From: Streptomyces sp. NBC_00690
GTDB taxonomy: Bacteria; Actinomycetota; Actinomycetes; Streptomycetales; Streptomycetaceae
Assembly (NCBI RefSeq): GCF_036226685.1
Contig: NZ_CP109009.1
Coordinates: forward strand, 744,001 to 808,000
Length of the DNA: 64,000 bases
Reading direction: 5' to 3'
How positions within the stretch are numbered: the stretch's first letter is position 1; the number at the start of each line of letters is the position of its first letter. Shown here in pieces: positions 36,372-46,153 of the stretch. A program made the position numbers and the translations under genes. A model generated the notes under the pieces. The model was given only the letters and a program-made list of their open reading frames with translations. It was not told the DNA's origin and made no database searches.

Positions 36372-38933
36372 ATGGAGTTCAGGATTCTGGGGCCACTGGA
36401 AGTGTGGACCGACGACGGAAGGCGGGCCCGGACGGAAGGGGCCAAGCAGGAGCGGATGCTCGCCGTCCTGCTGCTGAACGCCGGCGCCGTCGTCCCGGTG
36501 GCCCGACTGGTCGACGCGGTCTGGGACGACGAACCGCCGGCCACGGCGCACCGCCAGGTGCGGAACCTGGCAGGGCTGCTGCGGCGCAAGCTCGCCACCG
36601 CCCAGGACGGGCCGCCGGCGCTGCTCACCGACGGACCCGGCTACCGGATCGCACCGGACGGTCACCAGGTGGACGCCCGGACCTTCGCCCACCGGGTGTC
36701 GGTGGCGCGCCAACTGGCCGAGCACGGTGAACCCGTCGCCGCCGTAAAGGAGTTCCGCTCTGCGCTGGGCCTGTGGCGCGGCCCGGTGCTGGACGGGCTG
36801 TCCGGCAGCCTGCTGGCCGCCGGTTCGGTGGCACTGAACGAGCTTCGACTCACCGCTTGGGAGAACTGCCTCGACCTGGAGGCCGAACTGGGCCGGCACC
36901 GCCAGATCGTCCCGGAACTGACCGCACTGGTCGCCGAACACCCGCTCCGGGACCGCTTCGTGTCACAGCTCGTCCGGGCCCTGCACCGGGCGGGCCGACA
37001 GGCCGACGGGCTCGCCGCCTACGGCCGGTTCGCCCGACGGCTGGCCGACGAACTGGGCCTCGACCCCGGCCCTGAACTCCAGCTCCTGCAAAGGGAGTTA
37101 CTGAAGGGCGGCCCCGTCCCGGCCGCCCCCTCGACCCGCCCCCGGCAGCAGGCCCCCAGGCCCGCCCAACTGCCGCCCGCACTGGCCACCTTCGTCGGAC
37201 GGAGAGCGGAACTCGGCGCCCTGGACGGCGGCCTCGCCGGCCCGGCCGTCGCCGCCGGCATCGACGTGGTGACCGGCGGCGCCGGGACGGGCAAGACCGT
37301 CCTCGCCGTTCACTGGGCCCACCAGGTCCGCGAGCACTTCCCTGACGGCCAGCTCTACGTCAACCTGCGCGGGTACGCCTTCGGCCCGCCGCTGGCCCCG
37401 TACGAGGCGCTGGCCCGCTTCCTGCGGGCCCTCAACACCGACCCCGAGCGGATACCTGGCACCATCGACGAGAGCGCCGCACTGTACCGGTCGCTGCTCG
37501 CCGACCGCAGGGTTCTGGTACTGCTCGACAATGCCCACAACGCCGAGCAGGTCCGGCCGCTACTGCCCGGCTCCGCGGGCTCGCTGGCCCTGGTGACCAG
37601 TCGGAACGGGCTGGCCGGGCTCACCGCCTGCGACGGCGCCCGGCGGCTGGTGCTCGATGTACTCCCCCAGCCCGAGGCCGTCGAACTGCTCGCCCGGATC
37701 ACCGGAGCCGACCGCACCCGCGCCGAACCCCGCGCCGCCGCCGAACTCGCCGCCGCCTGCGGCCACCTGCCGCTCGCCCTCGGCATCGCCGCGGGCCGCC
37801 TCGCGGAACGACCCCACCGCACCCTGGCGGAACACGCAGCCGAACTGCACAACTCAGAAAGTCGCCTGACGGCTCTTCAGATCGACGGCGACGCCACCTC
37901 CGCCCTCCGGGTGGCCTTCGACCTCTCCTACCGCGCCCTGCAACCCGCCCCCCAACGGCTCTTCCGACTACTCGGCCTGGCCCCCGACAGCTGCATCAGC
38001 ACGGCCGCGGCCGCCGCGCTCTCCGGCTCGGCCACCGCCGGGACCAGGCCGGTACTCGAACATCTCGCCGCCGCCCACCTGGTCAACCCCGCCGGACCGG
38101 ACCGCTACCGCCTGCACGACCTGCTGCGCTGCTACGCCGCCGAACGCGCCACCGCCGAAACCGGCCCCGCCGAACGCGCCGCCGCCCGGGAACGCCTCTG
38201 TTCCTGGTACCTGCACCACGCGGAGGCGGCGGCACGCCTGCTCACCCCGCAGTGCCAGCGCCTGCCGCTCACCGCCGTGGGCCCCTGGTACGAGCCGGCG
38301 AATTTCACCACCCCGGCCGAGGCGCGGCGGTGGTGCGAGATCGAGCACTCCCACCTGCTGGAGATCGTCCGGTACGCCGCCGAGCACGGCCTCGACGGCC
38401 ACGCCGGGCAGCTGCCCGTGGTGCCCTGGAGCCACTTCCAGGCTGACCCGTACCCTGCGGACCGAGTGGAGGCGGACCGGTCGGCGGTCGCGACGGCACG
38501 CCGGACCGGCGACCGCAGCGGCGAGGGCCACACCCGCAACAATCTGGCCACCACCCTGAGCGTGCAGGGCCGGTACGAACCCGCCCTAGGCGAACTGCCC
38601 ACGGCCCGGGCGCTGCTGGCTCGGTCGGCAACCGCGCGGGCGAAGCCCACATGGTCGGGAACCTGGGCGAGCAGCGCCTGCTCAGCGAGCAGTACGAGGC
38701 CACCACCGCCTACCTTCGCGAGACCCTCGCGATGCCGCGGGAACTCTGGGACTTTTCTGAGACTTCCGGCTGCATCAACGAGCATGACCAAAACAATCGA
38801 AAGAGTATTTACACAGGTCAGCAGCTCGGCACCAGCAAACACAGCAGGTCACGGGGCCGCCTGGTCTCTTCCGGGACATCTGATCGGAACCACCAGGCTC
38901 GGTGCATCACTCATTGTCGCCCCATCGCCTTAA
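36372..38933 (+). CDS. AfsR/SARP-type regulator (BTAD + NB-ARC), C-terminus broken
   Basis: The frame is 853 codons, but only about the first 750 are genuine. Residues 1-95 are the OmpR-like winged helix of SARPs (LGPLEVWTDDGR, then LLRRKL). Residues 100-250 are the bacterial transcriptional activation domain, ending LGLDPGPELQLLQRELL. Residues about 275-560 are an NB-ARC ATPase with Walker A GGAGTGKTVL, Walker B VLVLLDNAHN and the LVTSRN sensor. A TPR region follows. Near 38630 the TPR sequence jumps to another frame (GEAHMVGNLGEQRLLSEQYE) and stops matching at about 38740, where GC content also falls. The protein therefore has DNA-binding and ATPase parts but a damaged sensor tail. Confidence 0.75.
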   Translation: MEFRILGPLEVWTDDGRRARTEGAKQERMLAVLLLNAGAVVPVARLVDAVWDDEPPATAHRQVRNLAGLLRRKLATAQDGPPALLTDGPGYRIAPDGHQVDARTFAHRVSVARQLAEHGEPVAAVKEFRSALGLWRGPVLDGLSGSLLAAGSVALNELRLTAWENCLDLEAELGRHRQIVPELTALVAEHPLRDRFVSQLVRALHRAGRQADGLAAYGRFARRLADELGLDPGPELQLLQRELLKGGPVPAAPSTRPRQQAPRPAQLPPALATFVGRRAELGALDGGLAGPAVAAGIDVVTGGAGTGKTVLAVHWAHQVREHFPDGQLYVNLRGYAFGPPLAPYEALARFLRALNTDPERIPGTIDESAALYRSLLADRRVLVLLDNAHNAEQVRPLLPGSAGSLALVTSRNGLAGLTACDGARRLVLDVLPQPEAVELLARITGADRTRAEPRAAAELAAACGHLPLALGIAAGRLAERPHRTLAEHAAELHNSESRLTALQIDGDATSALRVAFDLSYRALQPAPQRLFRLLGLAPDSCISTAAAAALSGSATAGTRPVLEHLAAAHLVNPAGPDRYRLHDLLRCYAAERATAETGPAERAAARERLCSWYLHHAEAAARLLTPQCQRLPLTAVGPWYEPANFTTPAEARRWCEIEHSHLLEIVRYAAEHGLDGHAGQLPVVPWSHFQADPYPADRVEADRSAVATARRTGDRSGEGHTRNNLATTLSVQGRYEPALGELPTARALLARSATARAKPTWSGTWASSACSASSTRPPPPTFARPSRCRGNSGTFLRLPAASTSMTKTIERVFTQVSSSAPANTAGHGAAWSLPGHLIGTTRLGASLIVAPSP

Positions 38934-39936
38934 GAAGGGGCGGCGCTACACATGCAGCCCTGCCGGATGACGGCTACATCCACCCTTCACGCGGAGTGGA
39001 GGCCCCTGCTCGGCCGACGACCAACACCGAACCCTGACGCTCGCCCGAGCCCTCCTTCTCTTGATGCCCATATGACGCTCGGGCCCCGGAAATCGCCGCA
39101 ATCGCGCCCGTCAGACGGCCTCTGACCTGCACTTACCTTCAACCAGACCCAAGCCGACGTCTCCTCGATGACGCATCACGTGGAGCGCGTGGTCCTGTCA
39201 CGCGCCCAATCGACCGAGGCGACGCCTCCGCCCAACCGTCGCTTCGCCACAGAACCAAGATCCGGACCATACGCGGGCCAAGTTCCGGTCGATGACGGAC
39301 GGAACCAGCATTCCTGCTGGTCAGCCAGGTGAACATCCTGTACCACCAGCAGACGAAAAATCTTCTCGTGTCGTACTCACCCAGGAAGTTGGGCTTCTTC
39401 TAGGAGCCTACGAGAAGGCGCCTGACCTGGGCTTTCCCTCGTCAGGCGCCTTTCGTTCCACCCTCCCACGGATGAGCCCGTTTTACGTCGTAGCTCCCAG
39501 TTCCTCCCGCACCCGTCCCACCTCTGACCAGCTGTTCCGGACCAGTCACGGACCAAAACCCGACTCATGCGTCAGGTGTCGCGCCGTGGGTGATGCGGTC
39601 CCACTCGCCCTGCTCATTCTCGCCCCATCGTGCAACTGGCCAGAGAATCCGGCCAACGGCCAGAGTCCCTACGTAAAAAGGCGCCAATCTACGCATCGCG
39701 AAGGGATCTGACAGGGAGGATCGGACCGGTTCATCATGAACTCTTCATCCTTCAGTGACAGGGTCGGGAACACGCAAGTCTGCTGCCACCAGGTGTTCTT
39801 CGGGGTGTCAAAGGTCGACTTGCCCGGGAGAGATCTTCAAGCCCTTCCGGAGCTTTATCCGTCTGCCCTGAGCGAATGACGAAAGGGCTCCACTGGATCG
39901 CCTGCAACCTGGAGGGAACGGACAACTCGCAGCGGC
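38741..39936. other. gene-poor stretch
   Basis: About 1.2 kb of lower-GC sequence with no convincing gene. It contains one strong hairpin (39415-39452). It begins where the AfsR-like TPR region breaks and ends at an IS5 relic, so it is probably bounded by rearrangements. Confidence 0.4.
39415..39452. terminator. strong 12-bp hairpin, terminator-like
   Basis: AAGGCGCCTGAC (39415-39426) pairs perfectly with 39441-39452 around a 14-base loop and is followed by T. No gene ends nearby, so it may be a relic or belong to an unrecognised small RNA. Confidence 0.5.
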
Positions 39937-40481
39937 ATTAGAGGACCCGACCCTGGTGGTCCTGGACACCCAGAGTGTTCATGTGGCCGCTGGGGTCCCC
40001 GCTTCCACGACCGGCCATGATCCGGCCAAGCGGGGTGTCCGGCCGCAAGCGCGGCTTGGCCGTGGATGTCCCTCGGCCTGGTCATTGCGGTCGTCGTCCT
40101 CGCCGCGAACACCCACGACAACGCCGCGGGCATCGTCCTGCTGGACCGGGTCGTCGAGCACGCCGGCGACACCGTCCACAAAGCCCTGGTTGACCAGGCT
40201 TCAAGAACCAGGTCGTCATGCACGGTGCCGGCCTGGGGGTCGATGTCGAGATCGTCGCACGCGACCCGCAGATCAAGGGGTTCGTGCCGCAGCCGATGCG
40301 GTGGAGGGTCGAGCAGGCCTACGGGATCCTGACACTGCACCGGCGCCAGGTCCGCGACTACGAGCACCGCCCCTCTTCCTCCGCCTCCCGCGTCTACTGG
40401 GCGATGACCCACGTTATGATCCGACGCCTCACCGGCACGAACACCCCCACCTGGCGCGAAGAACGGGCGGTAACAGCGTGA
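39937..40481 (+). pseudogene. IS5-family transposase relic, several frameshifts
   Basis: Pieces in successive frames follow the expected order: LVVLDTQSVHVAAG (first Asp), GRKRGLAVDV, then LGLVIAVVVLAANTHDN, then VVMHGAGLGVDVEIVARDP and the Glu region PMRWRVEQAYGILTLHRRQV ending near the TGA at 40479-40481. The N-terminal helix-turn-helix part is not found upstream. Confidence 0.6.
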
Positions 40482-40876
40482 ACATCCAGCCCTTGCTCGA
40501 CGCTCTGGACCTTCAGGAAGACGCCGCCCGGGCCGTGGCCGACGGCCTCCGTGCACAGATCGACGACGTGCAGAGCCGGTTGCGGGAGGCCGAGACCCAC
40601 CTGGAGCACCTCGCGATCACCCGCAAGACCGTCACCGGCCTCGCCGACCGGCTTCCGGCTGTCGCGCCGGACCTGCCAGAGCACCCGGACTACCCCCGCA
40701 TCCTCGACGCCTTCAACCACGCGACCGGGCCGCTACGGGCCAAGGACGTCTGCGAAGCCCTTGGCCACGAACTGTTGCCGAAGAACGTAGAAGGCACCCG
40801 CGCCAAGATGAAACGCCTGGTCAAACTCGGCATCCTCACCGAGGCCGGCACCGGAAACTTCGCGAGAAAGCCGTAG
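40478..40876 (+). CDS. coiled-coil/winged-helix protein riding on the IS5 relic
   Basis: 132 residues from a GTG at 40478 that overlaps the transposase stop, so the two were translationally coupled. Residues 1-60 form a coiled coil (LRAQIDDVQSRLREAETHLE). Residues 75-130 read as a small winged helix (LRAKDVCEALGHELL, then AKMKRLVKLGILTEAGTGNF). Intact relatives are often found behind IS5-type transposases in streptomycetes. An accessory or regulatory role in transposition is possible but unproven. Confidence 0.6.
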   Translation: MNIQPLLDALDLQEDAARAVADGLRAQIDDVQSRLREAETHLEHLAITRKTVTGLADRLPAVAPDLPEHPDYPRILDAFNHATGPLRAKDVCEALGHELLPKNVEGTRAKMKRLVKLGILTEAGTGNFARKP

Positions 40877-40884
40877 CCGGACAC

Positions 40885-41292
40885 CTATGTCCAGCAATCG
40901 CTGGCCACAATCTGGCGTGCGTACTGGTCCTCCGGGGCGATGTCCGCAACTACCTTCTGCGCTTCTCGCACCCGACCCGTCTCGCACATCAGTCGAACAA
41001 GGATGTAGAGGGCGCCACGGTCGCCGTCTTCGGCGCGGTCACACAGCGCCGCCTCCATACCCCGCTCTCGAAGCGATCTGTTGAGTCTTCGTCGTGCGTG
41101 GCTATCCGTGAGGGCGCGCTCCGTAAGTTCCGAAATCCGTTCCGCTCGGGCCAGCAGATCCATGTGCCACAGATGGTTGTCGTGCATGTCTGGATCGTCG
41201 GAGAAGCATTCGGCGTGGGCCCTTACCAGCGCGATCGCCTCGTCCCAATCTTGAAGCGCTTCCGCCGCCCGAGCTCGCTCCGACCAGTCCAC
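40885..41292 (-). CDS. TPR-like helical protein of unknown function
   Basis: 135 residues from a GTG (41292) giving VDWSERARAAEALQDWDEAI; upstream in-frame sequence is not protein-like. The whole protein is helical, with two to three TPR-like hairpins: WDEAIALVRAHAECF, the LLARAERISELTERAL region, and ALYILVRLMCETGRVREAQK. Such small proteins recur in Streptomyces accessory regions without known function. It ends eight bases from the convergent IS5-associated gene. Confidence 0.6.
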   Translation of the reverse strand: MDWSERARAAEALQDWDEAIALVRAHAECFSDDPDMHDNHLWHMDLLARAERISELTERALTDSHARRRLNRSLRERGMEAALCDRAEDGDRGALYILVRLMCETGRVREAQKVVADIAPEDQYARQIVASDCWT

Positions 41293-41594
41293 AAGACGAG
41301 TATCGCCTGTGGCCCCACCGAACAGCGCCTTTCGAAGTATCCGCTGATGAGCGCCCTTCAAGACAAGACACGGTCCAGTGCCCACGAACCGCCCTCTGAC
41401 GGCCCAGCAGTACCTCGGCGCGGGCGGAGGGTGCACGGGCCAGGAGGCCGGAGGCGCTCTGCTCGGGGGATCGTGAGGTTCACGTGCTTGTTCGCCTTGA
41501 TCGCCCGGCGGATGTCCGCTTCCACACCGCTCCTGCTGGAGAACTACCCCCAAGGTGTCTCAGGAGGCGCAGCTCCTGTAGCCGCAGCGGCCGC
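41293..41594. other. no gene seen
   Basis: About 300 bases between two minus-strand genes. The minus frame continuous with the TPR-like gene is Pro/Arg-rich and not protein-like. No RNA or repeat is recognised. Confidence 0.35.
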
Positions 41595-41933
41595 TCAGAG
41601 GTGGCCGTCCAGGAACATCCGTACCTCGGTGATGGTCATGGGCCCCGTGCCGTGCGACACCGCTTCTCCCTCCTTCAGCAGGACGCAGGACGGGGCTCCG
41701 GTGATTCCGTATCGCTCGGTTGCGGCCGGACAACGCGTGATGTCGACGCGGACGGCCGTCAGGCGGCCCGTGTACTCGTCGGCGATGGCACCCACGACGA
41801 GGTCCATCACCCGGCAGGGCTCGATCGCCTTGGCCCATGTCCCGGTGAAGTATGCAAGGACCGGAAATCCGCTCATCCCAAGGATGAAATTGAACTCCGC
41901 GTCCTCACGGGGTCGGTGAACCCGGTTCGCCAT
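41595..41933 (-). CDS. thioredoxin-fold protein lacking the first active-site cysteine
   Basis: 112 residues. A strand (FPVLAYFTGTWAKAIEPC) is followed by a helix and a second strand RLTAVRVDITRCP, then the cis-Pro-like turn TGAPSCVLLKEGE. This is the thioredoxin fold, but the usual Trp-Cys-x-x-Cys is replaced by Trp-Ala-Lys-Ala-Ile-Glu-Pro-Cys. With one cysteine it could be a mono-thiol or a non-catalytic binding version. It is preceded at 41958 by the tail of a broken NTPase gene on the same strand. Confidence 0.6.
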   Translation of the reverse strand: MANRVHRPREDAEFNFILGMSGFPVLAYFTGTWAKAIEPCRVMDLVVGAIADEYTGRLTAVRVDITRCPAATERYGITGAPSCVLLKEGEAVSHGTGPMTITEVRMFLDGHL

Positions 41934-41957
41934 GGAAGCTCCTGACCTCGCGTTCCG

Positions 41958-43869
41958 TCATTCATCCCCATCATGCCTCGCGCGGTGTGCCGGGCCGGAC
42001 CGGTCGGTCGGTTGACCTTGTCGGAAGGGAGGCACGGGACCGTCGTAGCACAACGCTAGTCCCGTGCCCCGGCCCTGGTGACCCGGCCTGGCCGCCCCTG
42101 GAAAGTGCCGCTCGACGTCGCCTAGATCGACGGCCTCTCGCAAATACGCCTCGGCCCATGCCTGATCCCCAACCTCCTTCCGCATCCGAGCCAGTCTGAT
42201 GAAGGCATTGGTGTCGCCTTGCTCCACGGCCTGCCGATAGAGCGCCTCAGCCCCCTCCCGATCACCAGCCTCCTCCCGCATCCAAGCGAGGCTGACCAAT
42301 GCCTCGATGTCGCCTAGCTCCGCTGCCTGTCGAGCCAGCGCTTCGGCTCCTTCCCGATCCCCAGCCCTCCCCCGCTTCCAGGCCACATGGGTGAGTGCTT
42401 GGGCGCTGCCCTGTTTGGCGGCGTATTGGTTGAGGTGGTGGGCCCATTGGAGGCGGTGTCGGTGCTCGGCCGCTTCGGCGAGACGTTCGAGGTCGTCGGG
42501 GTGGGTGATGTGGGTGTGGGCAGCGTGCCAGAAGGAGGCGGGTGAGGCATAGGCGACCGCGGGTGGCGCGGCCGTGTTGTTCGAGGTAGTCGGCGAGGCG
42601 GAACACTGGCCCCCATGCTGTGGAGGCGTGGTGGCGGGGGGTTTCGGCGCGCCGGGTGGGCATCGCTGGGGGCACAAGTTCGCCCGGTGCAAGGGGGCTT
42701 CCTTGCCGTGGACCGGTTCAGCGAGTTCGGCGAAGGCCCGTTCCGCCCAGTCCTCCGTGATTCGGCTTCAGTCGGTGTCAGTGAGGTAGTCGGTGGCCGC
42801 GTCGGTGAGGAAGGTCTGCGGGAGGTGGAGACCGGCTCCGAGGCGGCGGGCGTCCATTGCGGCTTCGAGCAGGGCGCGGGTTGGCGGGGTGCCGTGGTGG
42901 TAGCGGTTGAGGAGTTCGGGTGCTCCGGCGAGGTCTTGGGCGACCCGCCCGTCGGCCCGGCCCCGTTACAGGGCTTCGGCCAGCAGTCCGTCGCCCTTGT
43001 GCGCGAGGGATTCGGCGGCGGCGAGGGCCGCAGGGTCGAAGGCTTCGGGGACAGCCAGGATGCGGCCGGCGAGGAGTTCCCGGACCCGGCTGTGGGAATC
43101 TGCCTGACCTGGTAAGGGCAGGGCGGTGTACCGGGTGGCGTACTCCGGCCACAGGGTGCCCAGTATCAGTACCGGACTCCGCTCTGCCGTGGTCAGGATG
43201 CTGTGGACGGCGGCTGCGATCCGCTCTCCCACCTGTGGGTCGGGCTGGGCTTCGTTCAGCCACACGACCGTTCGCGGCCGGACCCGGTGCAGTTCGTCCA
43301 AGGCGGCCTCGGCCGGGTCGGGTCGAAGGGGTGCCAAAGCTGCCACCCGTGCCCCGCGAGGGGCTGCACGGCCTCCCAGCACGCCCTCGTCTCCCCCGTC
43401 GACGAACTCCCCACCAGGACCACGATCCCGCTGCGGCCGGCTGCGGCGTCCCGTGCGGCGCTCTCCAGCACTTGGCCGTGCGCCCGCCGCACATAACCGG
43501 GCAGGACCCGCATACCGGCCCCGGTGGAGTCGGGGGCCAGCGTGCTGTACCCGGCGGGGTGGACCTCCAGATCGTGCGGCTCCCACTCCTTGACCGGGCG
43601 CCCCGGCCCCTCTTCAGTCCTGGCCGCGTCCGCAGTCCACCGCAGCTCCAGCAGTTCGTCGGCGGGCAGCCGAAGGGCCGTGGCAAGGGCCTGCACCGTC
43701 TTTGCAGAGGGCACGAGCCCGCCATCTCGGAACGCTTCCGAGACCGTGGTACGCCCCAGCCCGCCCGCCGGGCCAACTCGGTCTTGTTCAGACGCATACG
43801 GGCCAGCCCGCCGTTGAGCCTCCTCCGCAGTTCGGTGTGCGCCTCGCCGCCGCCTGGCTCGTCGTACAT
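41958..43869 (-). pseudogene. HTH-P-loop NTPase-TPR (STAND-like) regulator, frameshifted
   Basis: Read from the ATG at 43869 through successive frames: an N-terminal XRE-type HTH (LNKTELARRAG, then LGRTTVSEAFRDG after a one-G gap in a G run), then a Walker A-like loop GSSSTGETRACWEAV, an acidic strand TVVWLNEAQPDP, helical sequence, and a C-terminal block of Sel1/TPR-like repeats (EGAEALARQAAELGDIEAL and two similar units). The usual Walker A Lys is replaced by Glu (TGET for TGKT). Relatives are ~600-700-residue proteins of unknown target, and similar NTPase-TPR architectures occur in signalling and antiphage proteins. At least three shifts break it. Confidence 0.55.
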
Positions 43870-43991
43870 CTGTTTCCGCCCCCGGGTGCCGTGTGTTCGC
43901 CGGTGTCCATCTTCGGCCCGGCGAACCCCGGCGGCACCCCTTCCGCGAGCTTCGACCACATCAGTACCCCTACCGCTGCCGGGAGTCAGCC

Positions 43992-44189
43992 GTGACCGTC
44001 GCCGTCGTCCTTCTCACCATCGCCATCGTGACCGTCGTCGCGGTCCTGGCCGCCGCCGGCGCGGGCAAGCTCGCCCGCATGGACGGCGCCACCTACCCCG
44101 CCGCCCTCACCCGTGCCGGTGTCGCCTTCGCCGGCGTCCTCACCCTCGCCGCCGCCATGACCGCAGCCCTCACCGCCCTCCTCGCCTGA
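43992..44189 (+). CDS. small two-span membrane protein
   Basis: 65 residues from a GTG. Two strongly hydrophobic segments (VVLLTIAIVTVVAVLAAAG and AFAGVLTLAAAMTAALTALL) flank a polar loop (KLARMDGATYPAALTRAG). Peptides of this type accompany transfer or maintenance genes on actinobacterial plasmids, but no function is proven. It starts just outside the HTH-NTPase relic on the opposite strand and is followed at once by the Y-family polymerase tail. Confidence 0.5.
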   Translation: MTVAVVLLTIAIVTVVAVLAAAGAGKLARMDGATYPAALTRAGVAFAGVLTLAAAMTAALTALLA

Positions 44190-44626
44190 GGGCCGGCCAC
44201 CGCTTCCCCACCGACGAACTCGACCCGCGCGCATACCACCGCGCGCTCACCGCACTCGCCGACCAGATCACCCACCGCCTCCGCAGAAACGACGAGACGG
44301 CCAGCACCCTGACGATCACCGCCCGCTACGCCGACCAGAACACCACCACCCGCTCCCGAACCCTGCCCCAGCCCTCCCACCACGGCCCGACGCTGATCAC
44401 CAACGGCCTGGGCCTCCTCGCCACCCTCGGCCTGCAACGCGCCCGCGTCCGCACCCTCACCCTCCCCACCACAACACCCCTGCAACTGTCCCTCGACCCA
44501 GCCGACGACCGCGCACTGCACCTCGAAGCCGCCGTAGACCGCGTGCGCGCCCGCTTCGGACCCACCCTCGCCAAACCCGCCGTCCTGGCAAGCGGCGCAC
44601 GTTCACGGATTCCCGAGCGCACCTAG
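44190..44626 (+). pseudogene. second C-terminal tail of a Y-family DNA polymerase
   Basis: About 145 codons aligned end to end with the tail at 8909-9358: GHR, then a DEL motif, LTITARYADQNTTTRSRTLP, LGLQRARVRTLTL, SLDPADDR and RARFGPTLAKPAVL. Catalytic domains are missing and it begins directly behind the stop of the small membrane protein, so this is a fused remnant. The two tails differ at many positions and are not a recent duplication. Confidence 0.6.
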
Positions 44627-44758
44627 CGAAAGACCACGCGCCGGACACCCCCGCTGAAGGGCCCCTGCTGCTCAGCTCGTCGGCGGCCAGGTCCCAGCGC
44701 AGCTTCGTGCCGACCCGGGGCGCAGCGTAGGCACGGTGGTAGGAGGCGCGTCCGAGAG

Positions 44759-46153
44759 ATGCTGTGCAGCCGGATCGTTGTCGGATGGACAATCTCAGAC
44801 TTGATCACCAAACTGCTGTTCCGCGCAGGGGTGGATGATGTGAAGGCGATTGAGGATCTTGCGGATCGAGGGATGCGGGAAGCAGCGCGAGACGTCCTGG
44901 CAGCTATGGGGCAGGCCGCCGTTCAGCCTCTCCTGCGGGAGCTGCTCCGCGAGTCGTCGCCGGTGCGCCCGTGGGAGATCGAGTTCGTTGTGACCACGAA
45001 GATCGGGCTGGCGGCATACAACGAGGTGCTGACTGCGCTCGCCCAGGCGATGGACCAGGAGTCACGACGTCGGATAGGCGGGGTGTTCACCGGGTTCGGG
45101 GCGGTCGAACGCTACGTCGAAGCCCTGTCTCACCCCTCGGCTCATGTGCGCAACTACGCCGCTGTGGGGATCCAGTTCGCCCGCGCTGTCCCGCTTGGCC
45201 GCTCCCCTCAGCCCGGGCAGGACCTCGACTCCGTGATCGAGGCGCTGATTCCCGTCCTGGCTGATCCGCACCCAGAGGTGGCCCAACGGGTGGAGTGGGT
45301 CTTGACGATGCTCGGGCCGGGCGTCATCGAGCCGTTGCGGAGGATCCGCCGCGACGGGCCGGGCGTACTGCGGGCGAGGGCGCTCACCGTGCTGGCTTCG
45401 GTAGGCGGTGAGCAGGCCCTGTCCGGGCATGACCTGGCTGCCGTGGAACGGCTCATCCGGATCAAGGTGCTGGGAGAGCAGGCGATCCCCTTGGATACCT
45501 GTTCCCTCTCCTGGGTAGCCGTGCCCGGCGGTGATCGGATGGGGATCATGGAGGTGCTGAGCCTTTGGGATCAGCGGCAGTGCACCTTCGCGCTGGGGCA
45601 TAGCGTCGTCGCCCACGACAGCGTCGATGTCCCTGCCTATGGGCGGGTGTACGTGACACCCCAGGTGGACGGCTGGACGCTGGTGCTCGGTCCGTGGTGC
45701 AGCCCCGTCGACTCTGAGCGTGCCGGGGACGTCCTGCGCTTGGTGGTGGAGCTGAGCAGGCGCTATGGCCAAGCGCAGGCGTACTACTTCGGCGAGCAGG
45801 GCGGCGGTTCGGGTTGGCTTGTCGCAGAAGCCGGGCAGGTGGTGCGCCGTTTCTTCGCCTGCTGGGGAGATGACGAGGCCCGCTTCGCCCTGGGGGACCC
45901 CCTGCTCCAGGAGACCGCATGGCGAACGGAGATGGGGCTGGCCTCATCTCCGGGCGTGGAGTCGGCCGACGACGACCCTGCTGAACAATGGGAGGACTGG
46001 GCCGCGTACCTGGCTCCTGAGTTGGCCCAGGCGCTGGGGGTGAGCCCTTTCAACCTGGGCCCGCATACCCAGGTCCGCGGCACGGGGACGATTGCCCTCA
46101 CCCCCTACGCACGGGAGCACGGCAAACCGAGGACTGGGGCCTATCGCATCTAG
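44759..46153 (+). CDS. HEAT-repeat protein of unknown function
   Basis: 464 residues if the ATG at 44759 is used; later starts (a GTG at 44830) are possible because the first ~20 residues are not clearly protein-like. Residues about 25-230 form HEAT/armadillo-type helix pairs (AIEDLADRGMREAARDVLAA, SHPSAHVRNYAAVGIQFA, DPHPEVAQRVEWVLTMLGPG). The C-terminal half is a different alpha/beta domain with several Trp strands (LSWVAVPG, DGWTLVLGPWCSP, YFGEQGGGSGWLV). HEAT arrays bind proteins; no catalytic motif is visible. It is intact and transcribed alone. Confidence 0.65.
   Translation: MLCSRIVVGWTISDLITKLLFRAGVDDVKAIEDLADRGMREAARDVLAAMGQAAVQPLLRELLRESSPVRPWEIEFVVTTKIGLAAYNEVLTALAQAMDQESRRRIGGVFTGFGAVERYVEALSHPSAHVRNYAAVGIQFARAVPLGRSPQPGQDLDSVIEALIPVLADPHPEVAQRVEWVLTMLGPGVIEPLRRIRRDGPGVLRARALTVLASVGGEQALSGHDLAAVERLIRIKVLGEQAIPLDTCSLSWVAVPGGDRMGIMEVLSLWDQRQCTFALGHSVVAHDSVDVPAYGRVYVTPQVDGWTLVLGPWCSPVDSERAGDVLRLVVELSRRYGQAQAYYFGEQGGGSGWLVAEAGQVVRRFFACWGDDEARFALGDPLLQETAWRTEMGLASSPGVESADDDPAEQWEDWAAYLAPELAQALGVSPFNLGPHTQVRGTGTIALTPYAREHGKPRTGAYRI

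Noticed and set aside
39415..39452. Attenuator or riboswitch
   Set aside because: It is only a simple perfect hairpin without upstream conserved elements and without a gene following it.
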